Source of the DNA: Acetobacteraceae bacterium
GTDB taxonomy: Bacteria > Pseudomonadota > Alphaproteobacteria > Acetobacterales > Acetobacteraceae
Length of the DNA stretch: 8,508 nt
Assembly: GCA_019237355.1 (NCBI GenBank)
Contig: JAFAHH010000087.1
Location: forward strand, 1 to 8,508
Direction: 5' to 3'
The notes below the pieces were generated by a model that ran no database searches, was not told where the DNA came from, and was given only the letters and a program-made list of their open reading frames with translations. Below are positions 1-5,044 of the stretch, piece after piece (position 1 is the first letter of the stretch; the number at the start of each line of letters is the position of its first letter). The position numbers were made by a program, and so were the translations under genes.

Positions 1-179
1 ATAATGCGCCCCCGCGGCAGCCCGCCAATTCCAAGCGCCAAATCAAGCCCAAGCGAGCCAGAGGGGATCACCTCCACCTGTTCCTCGGCGCCCTTCTGGC
101 CCATGCGCATGATCGAGCCTTTGCCGAAAGCGCGCTCGATCTGGGTCAGCGCCGCATCGAGAGCTCGGTTCTTTTCCAT
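1..179 (-). CDS. recA: RecA recombinase, N-terminal part only (runs off the left edge)
   Basis: Reading the minus strand from the ATG at 179-177 gives 59 complete codons plus two bases. They begin MEKNRALDAALTQIERAFGK and continue with GSIMRMG and IPSGSLGLDLALGIGGLPRGRI, the hallmark N-terminal helix and start of the core of RecA. RecA forms ATP-dependent filaments on single-stranded DNA, drives homologous recombination and strand exchange, and triggers LexA self-cleavage in the SOS response. The window stops just before the expected Walker A loop, so the ATPase motifs cannot be checked. The start is well fixed: an in-frame TGA lies two codons upstream, and a GAGAGGA Shine-Dalgarno-like sequence precedes the ATG by about 6 nt. 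The gene lies downstream of flhB on the same strand but has its own SOS-type promoter. The family call is near certain. Confidence 0.97.
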   Translation of the reverse strand, partial: MEKNRALDAALTQIERAFGKGSIMRMGQKGAEEQVEVIPSGSLGLDLALGIGGLPRGRI

Positions 180-227
180 GGATCATCCTCTCTGGAGTGC
201 ACGCAATCCCGCGCCGCCTCAACCATC

Positions 228-242
228 AGTGCTAAAAGCACT
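228..242. other. Small perfect hairpin in the recA leader
   Basis: AGTGCT (228-233) and AGCACT (237-242) form a perfect 6-bp inverted repeat around a 3-nt AAA loop. It starts about 50 nt upstream of the recA ATG, inside the predicted leader transcript. No run of U follows it on the minus strand, so it does not look like an intrinsic terminator. It could be a leader stem affecting mRNA stability or a chance palindrome. No function is claimed. Confidence 0.35.
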
Positions 243-327
243 CGCATCTGCAGCTTAAGATTGCCGAAGCCCTGTACACAGATGCAATCAACGACGCAAC
301 CACGTTTTTCAGGTCAGCAGCATAATC

Positions 328-365
328 AACATATACGATTCGCCGCCGCTGAACAATTAGAGAAC
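328..365 (-). promoter_or_regulatory. recA promoter with an alphaproteobacterial LexA (SOS) box
   Basis: On the minus strand, 365-351 reads GTTCTCTAATTGTTC, an exact GTTC-N7-GTTC direct repeat. This is the established LexA-binding motif of alphaproteobacteria, unlike the E. coli CTGT-N8-ACAG box. Its second half coincides with a possible -35 element, TTGTTC (356-351). A spacer of 17 nt follows, then a TATGTT -10-like hexamer (333-328), predicting transcription from about position 321 and a leader of roughly 140 nt before recA. LexA bound here would cover the -35 element. The box also overlaps the flhB stop codon (359-357). The box is seen directly; the -35/-10 assignment is inferred. Confidence 0.85.
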
Positions 366-1421
366 ACCCGGCCGCCTGCGCGTGAGATTCCAAACGTAAG
401 CGATAATCTCGGCAACCGCTTGGTAATGCTCGGCGGGGATCTCGGTATCCAGCTCCACCTGATAAAGCGCCCGGGCCAGCGGCGGATTAGACACGAGGGG
501 CACCTTGCTCTCCTCAGCAACTTCCCGAATCCGCGCGGCAATCAAATCGACCCCCTTGGCCACGACTCGCGGCGCTGCATTCTTCGCCCGGTCATAAGCC
601 AGCGCTATCGCGTAGTGCGTCGGATTGGTAACCACCACCGTTGCTTTCGGAACCGCCGCCAGCATCCGCTTACGGGCCCGCGCAAAGCGTATCTTTTTGA
701 TACGGTGCTTGATCCGCGGGTCGCCCTCGCTCTCTTTGTGCTCCTCGCGGAGATCATCCCGGCTCATGCGCAAGCTGCGAGCGTGTTTGAGCCGCACCCA
801 GAAGAGGTCGAGTGCCGCAATCGCACCCTGCGCCCCGAGAACGAGCAGCAGCACGTGGGTGACCTGACGGACGATTTGGCTGGTCAGGAATTCCGCATTC
901 CAGAACGATGCGGAACCAGCCTCCTCGGCCGCCGAAGACAGAAACGGCCAAAACAGCGCGCCGAGAAGCGCAATTTTCCCAATGCCTTTCCCCGTTTCGG
1001 CCAGCGTTTCCAGCCCAAACAGCCGCTTTAGGCCCCGGCGGGGATCGAGCCGGGCAAGGTCTGGCTGCAGCGCGGCCGGCCGGAACAAAAACCCGCTCTG
1101 CAGCAACCCGGCCGTCACGCTGAACAGGATTGTCGCAGCGAAAAGCGGCGCTGCGCCAACCAACCCGGCTTTCACCGCAAGCCAAAGCGCCTCGGGAAAT
1201 TGATCCGGGTCGAACCCAGCCGCCCCAAATGAGAGAAACGGACGCAAAGCACGGGTGAGATCAAGCGCCGTCTGCGCCCCAGCCGCGATGAGCACCAGCC
1301 CCGCCGCGGCCAGCGGCGCGAACGAGGCTGCCTCGCGTGAGATCGGAACATTGCCCTGCTCGCGCGCACGCTGCAGCCGCTTCGCACTTGCGGCTTCTGT
1401 CCGGTCTTCCGCGTCGGCCAT
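357..1421 (-). CDS. flhB: FlhB, flagellar type III export-gate switch protein
   Basis: The 354-residue product has the normal FlhB length. A charged N-terminal leader (residues 1-25, with RTEAASAKRLQRAREQGNVP) is followed by four hydrophobic segments near 35-53, 84-110, 147-165 and 184-206. Then comes a cytoplasmic domain with the linker DLREEHKESEGDPRIKHRI (about 223-241). The autocleavage motif NPTH is at residues 266-269. In the known family, cleavage between Asn and Pro switches export specificity from rod/hook to filament substrates. FlhB binds the FliPQR gate in the inner membrane. It is the last gene of the operon: the ATG follows the fliR stop by 6 nt, and its own stop lies inside the recA LexA box. 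All key residues are present, and no defect is visible. Confidence 0.98.
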   Translation of the reverse strand: MADAEDRTEAASAKRLQRAREQGNVPISREAASFAPLAAAGLVLIAAGAQTALDLTRALRPFLSFGAAGFDPDQFPEALWLAVKAGLVGAAPLFAATILFSVTAGLLQSGFLFRPAALQPDLARLDPRRGLKRLFGLETLAETGKGIGKIALLGALFWPFLSSAAEEAGSASFWNAEFLTSQIVRQVTHVLLLVLGAQGAIAALDLFWVRLKHARSLRMSRDDLREEHKESEGDPRIKHRIKKIRFARARKRMLAAVPKATVVVTNPTHYAIALAYDRAKNAAPRVVAKGVDLIAARIREVAEESKVPLVSNPPLARALYQVELDTEIPAEHYQAVAEIIAYVWNLTRRRPGVL

Positions 1422-1427
1422 CTCCGG

Positions 1428-2207
1428 CTACATCCCCGGGAGGTGGCCGAACGAGTCCCGTACCGCTTGCAGCCATGCCGATAACAGCATAGCGCCGATG
1501 GCGCCGAGCAACGCCAGGCCGCCCAAGATTTGCGCCGGCTGGGCCGCAAAATAGACCTGCAGCCGGGGGACCATCCGCGCCAGCAGCCCCATCATCACTT
1601 GCCAAACCAAGCTCAGCAGAACAAACGGCGCAGCGAGCTGAAGCGCCAGCGCAAAGGCGCGAGTCAAAACCCGCACCAGGGTCTCAGTCGCGTCAGTCGC
1701 CGGCAAGAGCGATCCCGGGCCAATCAGCTCGTAACTGCCGGCCAAGGCCCCCAAGGGCAACATGTATGCCCCCGAAGCGAGCAGCATCACCGGCGCCGCC
1801 AAGCTAAACAGGCGCGCAAGCGCTGTACTCTGCCCACCCAAGGCCGGATCAGGCTGCAACACGCTCGCCAACCCAAGCATGTAGGAAATAATCTGCCCAG
1901 CGAGCGGCAAGGCTTGCACCGTCAGCCGCGCTAGCCAGCCGAGCCAAACCCCCGTCACCACTTCCGCAACCACCATCGCCGCGCAAGGGGCAACGTCCGC
2001 CGGCAAATGCGGCAGCCGCTGCATCAATGTGGGCAATAGAAGAATGTCGAACGCCAAAGCAAGACCAGCGCGCAATATCACCGGCAGCTCGGCTTCACCA
2101 ACCCCCGGGAGCAACATCATCGCTCCCCCCACCCGGCCAAGCACCAACACGAAGCCAAAAGCATAGGCCGGAAGCGATGCCAGCAGCGCGGCTTCCGCTT
2201 CGGTCAT
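1428..2207 (-). CDS. fliR: FliR, flagellar export-gate membrane protein
   Basis: The product has 259 residues and is strongly hydrophobic, with about six membrane segments, as expected for FliR. Recognisable family stretches are the segment QIISYMLGLASVLQPDPALG in the middle and the late motif GLLARMVPRLQVYFAAQPAQ. FliR is present once in the FliP5-FliQ4-FliR1 gate, the helical channel through which rod, hook and filament subunits leave the cytoplasm. Its ATG overlaps the fliQ stop as ATGA (2207-2204), so the two genes are probably translationally coupled. The stop is 6 nt before flhB. FliR is one of the less conserved gate proteins, but the length, hydrophobicity, motifs and gene order make the call secure. 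Confidence 0.96.
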   Translation of the reverse strand: MTEAEAALLASLPAYAFGFVLVLGRVGGAMMLLPGVGEAELPVILRAGLALAFDILLLPTLMQRLPHLPADVAPCAAMVVAEVVTGVWLGWLARLTVQALPLAGQIISYMLGLASVLQPDPALGGQSTALARLFSLAAPVMLLASGAYMLPLGALAGSYELIGPGSLLPATDATETLVRVLTRAFALALQLAAPFVLLSLVWQVMMGLLARMVPRLQVYFAAQPAQILGGLALLGAIGAMLLSAWLQAVRDSFGHLPGM

Positions 2208-2476
2208 GAAGCGCCCAGCGCCACAAGCCTATCGAATAAGCGGTGCGTAAAGTCCGTGAGACTCGCAATCATAAAATGACCCGTAACCGAGAGCGCGACG
2301 CCAAGCGCCACCACCTTCGGAACAAAAGCGAGCGTGCTTTCGCTAATCTGGGTAACTGCCTGCACCAGCGATACCAGCACCCCAACGACCAATGTGGCGC
2401 ACAGCGCCGGCCCGCCTACTTTTATAGTCACCAGCATCGTGCTCCGCAGCAGGCTGGCGACTTCGCTTTCGAGCAT
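2204..2476 (-). CDS. fliQ: FliQ, flagellar export-gate small membrane protein
   Basis: The 90-residue product has the standard FliQ length and two membrane-associated helices, around residues 15-40 and 50-75. Between them is the typical loop with QAVTQISESTLAFVPK. Four copies of FliQ wrap around FliP and FliR to form the export gate in the centre of the MS ring. The ATG at 2476 follows the fliE stop by 12 nt, with a GAGG Shine-Dalgarno-like sequence overlapping that stop. The gene ends in an ATGA overlap with fliR. The family call is clear despite the small size, because the central loop is diagnostic. Confidence 0.97.
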   Translation of the reverse strand: MLESEVASLLRSTMLVTIKVGGPALCATLVVGVLVSLVQAVTQISESTLAFVPKVVALGVALSVTGHFMIASLTDFTHRLFDRLVALGAS

Positions 2477-2488
2477 GAGGCATTTTCC

Positions 2489-2800
2489 TCAGATCGGCAT
2501 CTTCATAATGTCTTGATAGGCCTGAACCACCCGGTCGCGAATGGCCATCGTCGCTTGCAAGGCCAACTCGGCCTGCGATACAGCCGTCACGACCTGCGTC
2601 AGGTCTCCACCGCCGGCGAGTGCCGCGGCGGCCTTTTGCTCGCCGTCATGACCCGCTTGCACCACATCCTGGGCGGCACGCTGCAAAGCCGATGCAAAGC
2701 TGCCGGAACCGCTGGCCTGTTGCCCAGCATCGCCCCGGCTGACCTGGGCATAGGCTTGCGCCGCGGCGGAGGGCGCGATGTTGACCCGAGGCAAGGTCAT
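2489..2800 (-). CDS. fliE: FliE, MS ring-rod junction protein
   Basis: The product has 103 residues, as usual for FliE. The N-terminal half is rich in Ala, Gly, Ser and Gln and is probably flexible. The C-terminal helix holds the family signature, with ELALQATMAIRDRVVQAYQD followed by IMKMPI at the end. FliE is exported early, without a cleaved signal peptide, and links the MS ring (FliF) and export gate to the proximal rod. The start ATG overlaps the flgC stop as ATGA (2800-2797), indicating translational coupling. The next gene, fliQ, is 12 nt downstream. It is intact and unremarkable. Confidence 0.97.
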   Translation of the reverse strand: MTLPRVNIAPSAAAQAYAQVSRGDAGQQASGSGSFASALQRAAQDVVQAGHDGEQKAAAALAGGGDLTQVVTAVSQAELALQATMAIRDRVVQAYQDIMKMPI

Positions 2801-3204
2801 TTCAGCATTTCGATGGTGCGGGTCAGCATCTCACGAGTGACCTGCATTACCGAGAGGTTGGCGCTATACGACCGCTGCGCCTCGCGCATGTCCATGACCT
2901 CGATGAAGCTGTTCACGTTCGGCGTCTTCACATATCCCTGCTCGTTCGCGGCCGGGTTTGACGGATCGAACCGCAGCGGCAAATCGCTGCGGTCCTGGCC
3001 GATTTGCTTGACGCGAACCGTCTGCTCCCCGAGCTCCCGATCCACTTTGTTCTCGAATGTAACAGTCTTGCGGCGATAGGCGTCCGCCCCCGGCGTCGAG
3101 CCGGTTGTATCCTGGTTCGCCAGATTTTCTGCGATGACGCGCAGCCGCGTGCCCTGAGCATCCATGCCGCGGGCGGAGATTGCGAGCGCTCGAGTGAGGT
3201 CCAT
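2797..3204 (-). CDS. flgC: FlgC, proximal rod protein
   Basis: The product has 135 residues, a normal FlgC length. The N-terminal rod-family helix contains the axial-protein motif AENLANQDTTG (residues 25-35). The C-terminal part holds the typical GYVKTPNVNSFIEVMDMREA (about 90-109), followed by a long helix (about 110-135). FlgC is exported through the flagellar apparatus and polymerises with FlgB, FlgF and FlgG into the periplasmic drive shaft. The gene starts 18 nt after the flgB stop. An AAGGGG sequence next to that stop could serve as ribosome-binding site, though it is about 14 nt from the ATG, longer than optimal. It ends in an ATGA overlap with fliE. Confidence 0.98.
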   Translation of the reverse strand: MDLTRALAISARGMDAQGTRLRVIAENLANQDTTGSTPGADAYRRKTVTFENKVDRELGEQTVRVKQIGQDRSDLPLRFDPSNPAANEQGYVKTPNVNSFIEVMDMREAQRSYSANLSVMQVTREMLTRTIEMLK

Positions 3205-3222
3205 CGGTTTGCTTGTTACCCC

Positions 3223-3618
3223 TTACTGTGCCCGGCCACATGCCAAGCGGAAAAGCCCCATGTATTTCTGATATATATTGGTCGCGAACCGCTGCATCGT
3301 CTCTGTATCGGCAACCTTGGTGAGCTCGTCTTCCAGCGCGACAGCATTCCCATCAGGGGCTCGCTCCGCAGGCCGAATGGTTGGGTCCTTCTGCAAGAGC
3401 ACGTCTTGGGTGCCGATAAGATGCTTGGGATCGGTACGGATAGGTGAAACAGCAGCAGCAGCACGCGACAGCGCAGCGTCAAACGGCCGCAAGTCCTTGG
3501 CCTGCCAGTTCGGCGTATCGGCGTTGGCAATATTTTGCGCAAGCAGGTGCTGCCGCTGGTCGGCCCAGGCGAGCCGCCGCTCCGCAAGATCCATTACCGG
3601 TGTCCGCCAAAAATCCAT
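3223..3618 (-). CDS. flgB: FlgB, proximal rod protein (first gene of the operon)
   Basis: From the ATG at 3618-3616 the product has 131 residues. It shows the FlgB motif LLAQNIANADTPNWQAKDL (about residues 25-43) and a C-terminal part with APDGNAVALEDELTKVADTE (87-106), then a helix ending RLACG. FlgB is part of the proximal rod and stacks on FliE at the MS ring. The open frame continues upstream to about 3966, but a GGAG ribosome-binding site lies 6 nt before this ATG, and the upstream residues do not resemble FlgB and run into the palindromic repeat. The start at 3618 is therefore preferred. The gene heads a co-directional operon ending with flhB. Its promoter must lie in the divergent region 3619-4074, but I cannot identify a clear sigma-54 or sigma-28 site there. 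Confidence 0.96.
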   Translation of the reverse strand: MDFWRTPVMDLAERRLAWADQRQHLLAQNIANADTPNWQAKDLRPFDAALSRAAAAVSPIRTDPKHLIGTQDVLLQKDPTIRPAERAPDGNAVALEDELTKVADTETMQRFATNIYQKYMGLFRLACGRAQ

Positions 3619-3676
3619 TTTCAACTCCAATCCTCGGCCAATCTGGCGGAAGGAACTGAACGAAAGGTTAATCGAT

Positions 3677-3781
3677 ATGCCGCCGCCGGCTAGAGAGCAG
3701 ATCGCGCTTGACTGGAAACGCTTGCGGTTCCAGGAGCGCGTGACCGGGTTCCCATCACGCTGGCGCGAGGGGCCCCGATGA
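3677..3781 (+). CDS. Possible 34-codon ORF divergent from flgB (doubtful)
   Basis: ATG at 3677 opens a 34-residue frame, starting MPPPAREQIALDWKRLRFQE and ending FPSRWREGPR. An AAAGG sequence 9-10 nt upstream could act as a ribosome-binding site. The peptide is basic and has no motif or membrane segment that I recognise. It lies in the leader/promoter region of flgB on the opposite strand and contains the dyad at 3712-3733. It could be a real small protein, the remnant of a gene cut short, or chance. The divergent position between two flagellar transcripts is the only contextual support. Confidence 0.25.
   Translation: MPPPAREQIALDWKRLRFQERVTGFPSRWREGPR
3712..3733. promoter_or_regulatory. 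Imperfect 22-nt dyad upstream of flgB, possible operator
   Basis: CTGGAA (3712-3717) pairs with TTCCAG (3728-3733). Inside, CGC (3719-3721) pairs with GCG (3724-3726), giving a nearly perfect palindrome with one mismatched pair and a TT centre. GCGCT (3704-3708) and AGCGC (3735-3739) can add an outer arm. It sits about 95 nt upstream of the flgB start codon, a plausible place for a regulator of the divergent flagellar transcripts. I do not match it to a named regulator site, and it could also be just a hairpin within the small ORF. Confidence 0.3.
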
Positions 3782-3847
3782 TGCTCGCAAACAAAGCTAG
3801 CAGGCTGCGGAGAAGGGTTGAAGTCGGTCGTTCGTAAAGCAATGAAA

Positions 3848-4003
3848 GAAGGCCAGGGGCTTTGCCCCTGGACCCCAGCAAAGGCAGAGCCTTTGCAATC
3901 CAAGCACTTAGTGGATGGGGTCTGGGGCCTTTCGGCCCCGTCATGCGAACAGCGTGCTCCCCGCATGACGGGTCCAGGGCAGAGCCCTGGGCCTTCCTTT
4001 TTT
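3848..4003. repeat. Composite GC-rich palindromic element with several stem-loops
   Basis: About 150 nt holds a series of near-perfect inverted repeats. One is CCAGGGGC/GCCCCTGG (3853-3871, 8 bp, TTT loop). A second is GCAAAGGC/GCCTTTGC (3878-3896, 8 bp, AGA loop). A third is GGGGCC/GGCCCC (3924-3939, TTTC loop). A fourth is an 11-bp stem, 3937-3947 with 3962-3972. A fifth is CCAGGGC/GCCCTGG (3974-3990, AGA loop). The outer ends also pair: GAAGGCC (3848-3854) with GGCCTTC (3990-3996). The right end continues into a run of six T (3998-4003), so it could terminate plus-strand transcription. The left end, read on the minus strand, has a similar but weaker GGCCTTCTTT. It resembles the dispersed palindromic repeats common in Acetobacteraceae (recalled, not searched). 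No transposase is encoded. Confidence 0.75.
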
Positions 4004-4074
4004 CAGCAGAATGCTAGTCTGAGTGGGAGCACGCTAGTAAGCTTTTGGTAACCAGCCCGCGCTACTTCCTATTC

Positions 4075-4383
4075 ATGGACGACGCGCCGCCGCAGTTTCC
4101 CCACATGGCAAACTCACCCTTGGCAACGGCTGAAGAGCTGGTGAAAGGCCTCGCTCGCACCGTACGCGTCGCGCGATGCCTGGTGGAATCGGCGCGCGAG
4201 GTCGACCTGAGCGGGCTCAAAGAGATTGTCGGCCTGCTTTGCGCGCGTGCCCTGGATCTTGATCCCAAAGAAGGCCGGATGCTCCGGCCAAAACTGGCCG
4301 CGTTACAGCAGGAGATGGACGCTCTTCAGGTCGCGCTCACCCGCGCCGGGCCGGGCATTACTGGCGAGAGCGCGATGGCTTGA
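4075..4383 (+). CDS. Small helical protein of unknown function preceding fliO
   Basis: From ATG 4075 the frame gives 102 residues, from MDDAPPQFPHMANSPLATAE to a C-terminal SAMA. An in-frame ATG at 4105 is an alternative start. A TTG at 4045 would add ten residues with little support, and none of the starts has a strong ribosome-binding site. The middle (about residues 15-90) is amphipathic and helix-rich, with EELVKGLARTVRVARCLVES and a second helix MLRPKLAALQQEMDALQVAL. No signal peptide or membrane segment is seen. I do not recognise a named family. The place just before fliO-fliP suggests a cytoplasmic flagellar accessory or chaperone-like role, but this is only context. The last codons and the stop lie inside a hairpin repeat (4366-4416), so the natural C-terminus may have been altered. 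Confidence 0.7.
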   Translation: MDDAPPQFPHMANSPLATAEELVKGLARTVRVARCLVESAREVDLSGLKEIVGLLCARALDLDPKEGRMLRPKLAALQQEMDALQVALTRAGPGITGESAMA

Positions 4384-4416
4384 GGCGGAACGTCAGAAAG
4401 CCTGAATCGCGCTCTC
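4366..4416. repeat. Hairpin repeat, copy 1 (REP-like)
   Basis: The outer arms GAGAGCGCGAT (4366-4376) and ATCGCGCTCTC (4406-4416) form an 11-bp perfect stem. Inner arms GGCTT (4377-4381) and AAGCC (4398-4402) pair too, and GGCG/CGTC closes the tip with one G-T pair. The first 24 nt, plus the preceding C, are identical to copy 2 (4365-4389 against 4830-4854), and the right arm is nearly the same. The copy supplies the last five codons and TGA of the small ORF upstream of fliO. Structure and repetition suggest a dispersed palindromic repeat; its family name is not known to me. Confidence 0.8.
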
Positions 4417-4456
4417 AAAACTAGCTACTTCAGAAACATTTCGGCAAAAGGCCGCC

Positions 4457-5044
4457 ATGCTTCCGGAATTCAATTATCTCCTAAAGGCGCTTGCTGCGCT
4501 GGCTGCCGTCTTGGGTCTCGTGCTGCTGGCGGCCCGCCTGGCACGGGCCAGCGGCTTCGGCCGGCAAACCAATTCCGCCGGCCGGGTCCTTTCGGTCGAA
4601 GATTCCATCGCGCTCGATCCACGCCGCCGCCTGCAACTCGTGCGATGCGCTGACAAGCGCGTCCTGCTTCTGACCGGCGGTGCGCACGACGTCGTTGTCG
4701 GCTGGCTTGGTCCAGACCCGATTCAATCTAGAGCCGATCCCGCTCGAGTGGATGCACCAAGCAACCATGAGCGGGTGAATCGGCTCGCAGACGAGGAACT
4801 AGAGCGGTTCCATGTGAGTGGAAACTCCTCGAGAGCGCGATGGCTTGAGGCGGAGTCGCCAGAAAGCCTAAATCGCCCTCTAAAACCACAAATGCCAGGG
4901 CATGATGACTTCGACCTGAAGTCATCATGCTCTGACGCACGATCGCTTGCGGCACCGTCGGAAAGCGTGAATCGCACTCGCGACCAGAGCCTCGATCACG
5001 TTCCGGCCGGTTCGGTGGGAAGGTGCTCCGGAGACAGCCCATGA
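4457..5044 (+). CDS. fliO: FliO, flagellar export-gate assembly protein with a repeat-derived C-terminal tail
   Basis: The product has 195 residues. A single membrane helix (about residues 9-30) is followed by the small FliO domain, with RVLSVEDSIALDPRRRLQLV (43-62) and VLLLTGGAHDVVVGWLG (69-85). FliO is known as a membrane scaffold that helps FliP assemble into the export gate. FliO is usually weakly conserved, so the fliP neighbour strengthens the call. The start ATG has AAAAGG about 6 nt upstream. From about residue 125 the sequence is encoded by two hairpin repeats and a 13-bp palindrome. It is hydrophilic, looks disordered and has no family resemblance, so the functional protein is probably residues 1 to about 120. 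The frame still reaches fliP and overlaps it as ATGA (5041-5044). Confidence 0.88.
   Translation: MLPEFNYLLKALAALAAVLGLVLLAARLARASGFGRQTNSAGRVLSVEDSIALDPRRRLQLVRCADKRVLLLTGGAHDVVVGWLGPDPIQSRADPARVDAPSNHERVNRLADEELERFHVSGNSSRARWLEAESPESLNRPLKPQMPGHDDFDLKSSCSDARSLAAPSESVNRTRDQSLDHVPAGSVGRCSGDSP
4831..4881. repeat. Hairpin repeat, copy 2, translated within fliO
   Basis: This is the same element as at 4366-4416, 465 nt downstream. The left 24 nt are identical, the tip differs (GGCG-GAGT-CGCC, with one extra base), and the right arm carries a compensating loss of one pair (ATCGCCCTCT). It is read in frame as FliO residues 125-142 (SRARWLEAESPESLNRPL). The frame used here differs from that of copy 1, where the same bases give a stop. 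Like copy 1 it is followed by a short AAAAC run. Confidence 0.8.
4900..4930. repeat. 13-bp perfect palindrome with a 5-nt loop within fliO
   Basis: GCATGATGACTTC (4900-4912) and GAAGTCATCATGC (4918-4930) are perfect inverted repeats around GACCT. It is one of the strongest hairpins in the window by stem length. The GCATGATGACTTC type resembles dispersed palindromes that I recall from several Rhizobiales and Rhodospirillales genomes. It lies between repeat copies 2 and 3 and encodes FliO residues 148-158. No T run follows, so it is not a typical terminator. Confidence 0.8.
4934..4979. repeat. Diverged hairpin repeat, copy 3, translated within fliO
   Basis: The order of blocks matches copies 1 and 2: a GAT-GCTT left arm (here GATCGCTT), GCGGC, GTC, GAAAGC, then GTGAATCGC and CTC. 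Many bases differ, and the outer arms pair less well. It is read as FliO residues 160-175, so the protein tail shows a faint internal repeat, ESPESLNRPL against APSESVNRTR. I judge it a decayed copy; chance similarity is possible but unlikely, given the ordered matches. Confidence 0.55.

Larger units (their letters stand above)
3619..4074. other. Divergent intergenic region between flgB and the fliO-fliP group
   Basis: These 456 nt separate two flagellar transcripts that point away from each other, so promoters for both must lie here. The flgB-proximal part holds the dyad at 3712-3733 and the doubtful 34-codon ORF. The centre is occupied by the multi-hairpin element at 3848-4003. The remaining stretch, about 4004-4074, is short and somewhat AT-richer, and would have to hold the plus-strand promoter if the repeat was inserted later. 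I looked on both strands for the sigma-54 pattern (GG-N10-GC within TGGCAC-N5-TTGC) and for a sigma-28 GCCGATAA box, and found no convincing match. Confidence 0.6.

Noticed and set aside
261..1031. Long plus-strand open frame of 256 codons opposite flhB
   Set aside because: It is antisense to an unmistakable flhB; the translation is rich in Arg, Pro and Gln and has no recognisable domain, as expected from the complement of GC-rich coding DNA.
2243..3079. Plus-strand open frame of 278 codons opposite fliQ, fliE and flgC
   Set aside because: It lies across three intact flagellar genes on the other strand and shows no family features.
3619..3966. Upstream extension of flgB to an in-frame start near 3966
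   Set aside because: The extra residues are not FlgB-like and run through the palindromic repeat; the ATG at 3618 has a good ribosome-binding site and gives the normal length.
3853..3990. CRISPR array
   Set aside because: The repeated units are palindromes with different stems, not direct repeats with regular spacers, and no cas genes are present.
4045..4074. TTG start for the small protein before fliO
   Set aside because: It is a weak start with no clear ribosome-binding site; the ATG at 4075 or 4105 is more likely.
3619..4074. Sigma-54 promoters for the divergent flagellar operons
   Set aside because: Several GG-containing stretches were tried, for example near 3714-3733 and 4023-4040, but none had the invariant GC at the required distance.
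5023..5040. GTG start for fliP
   Set aside because: The ATG at 5041 gives a normal signal peptide, has a better-placed GGAG and forms the ATGA overlap with fliO.
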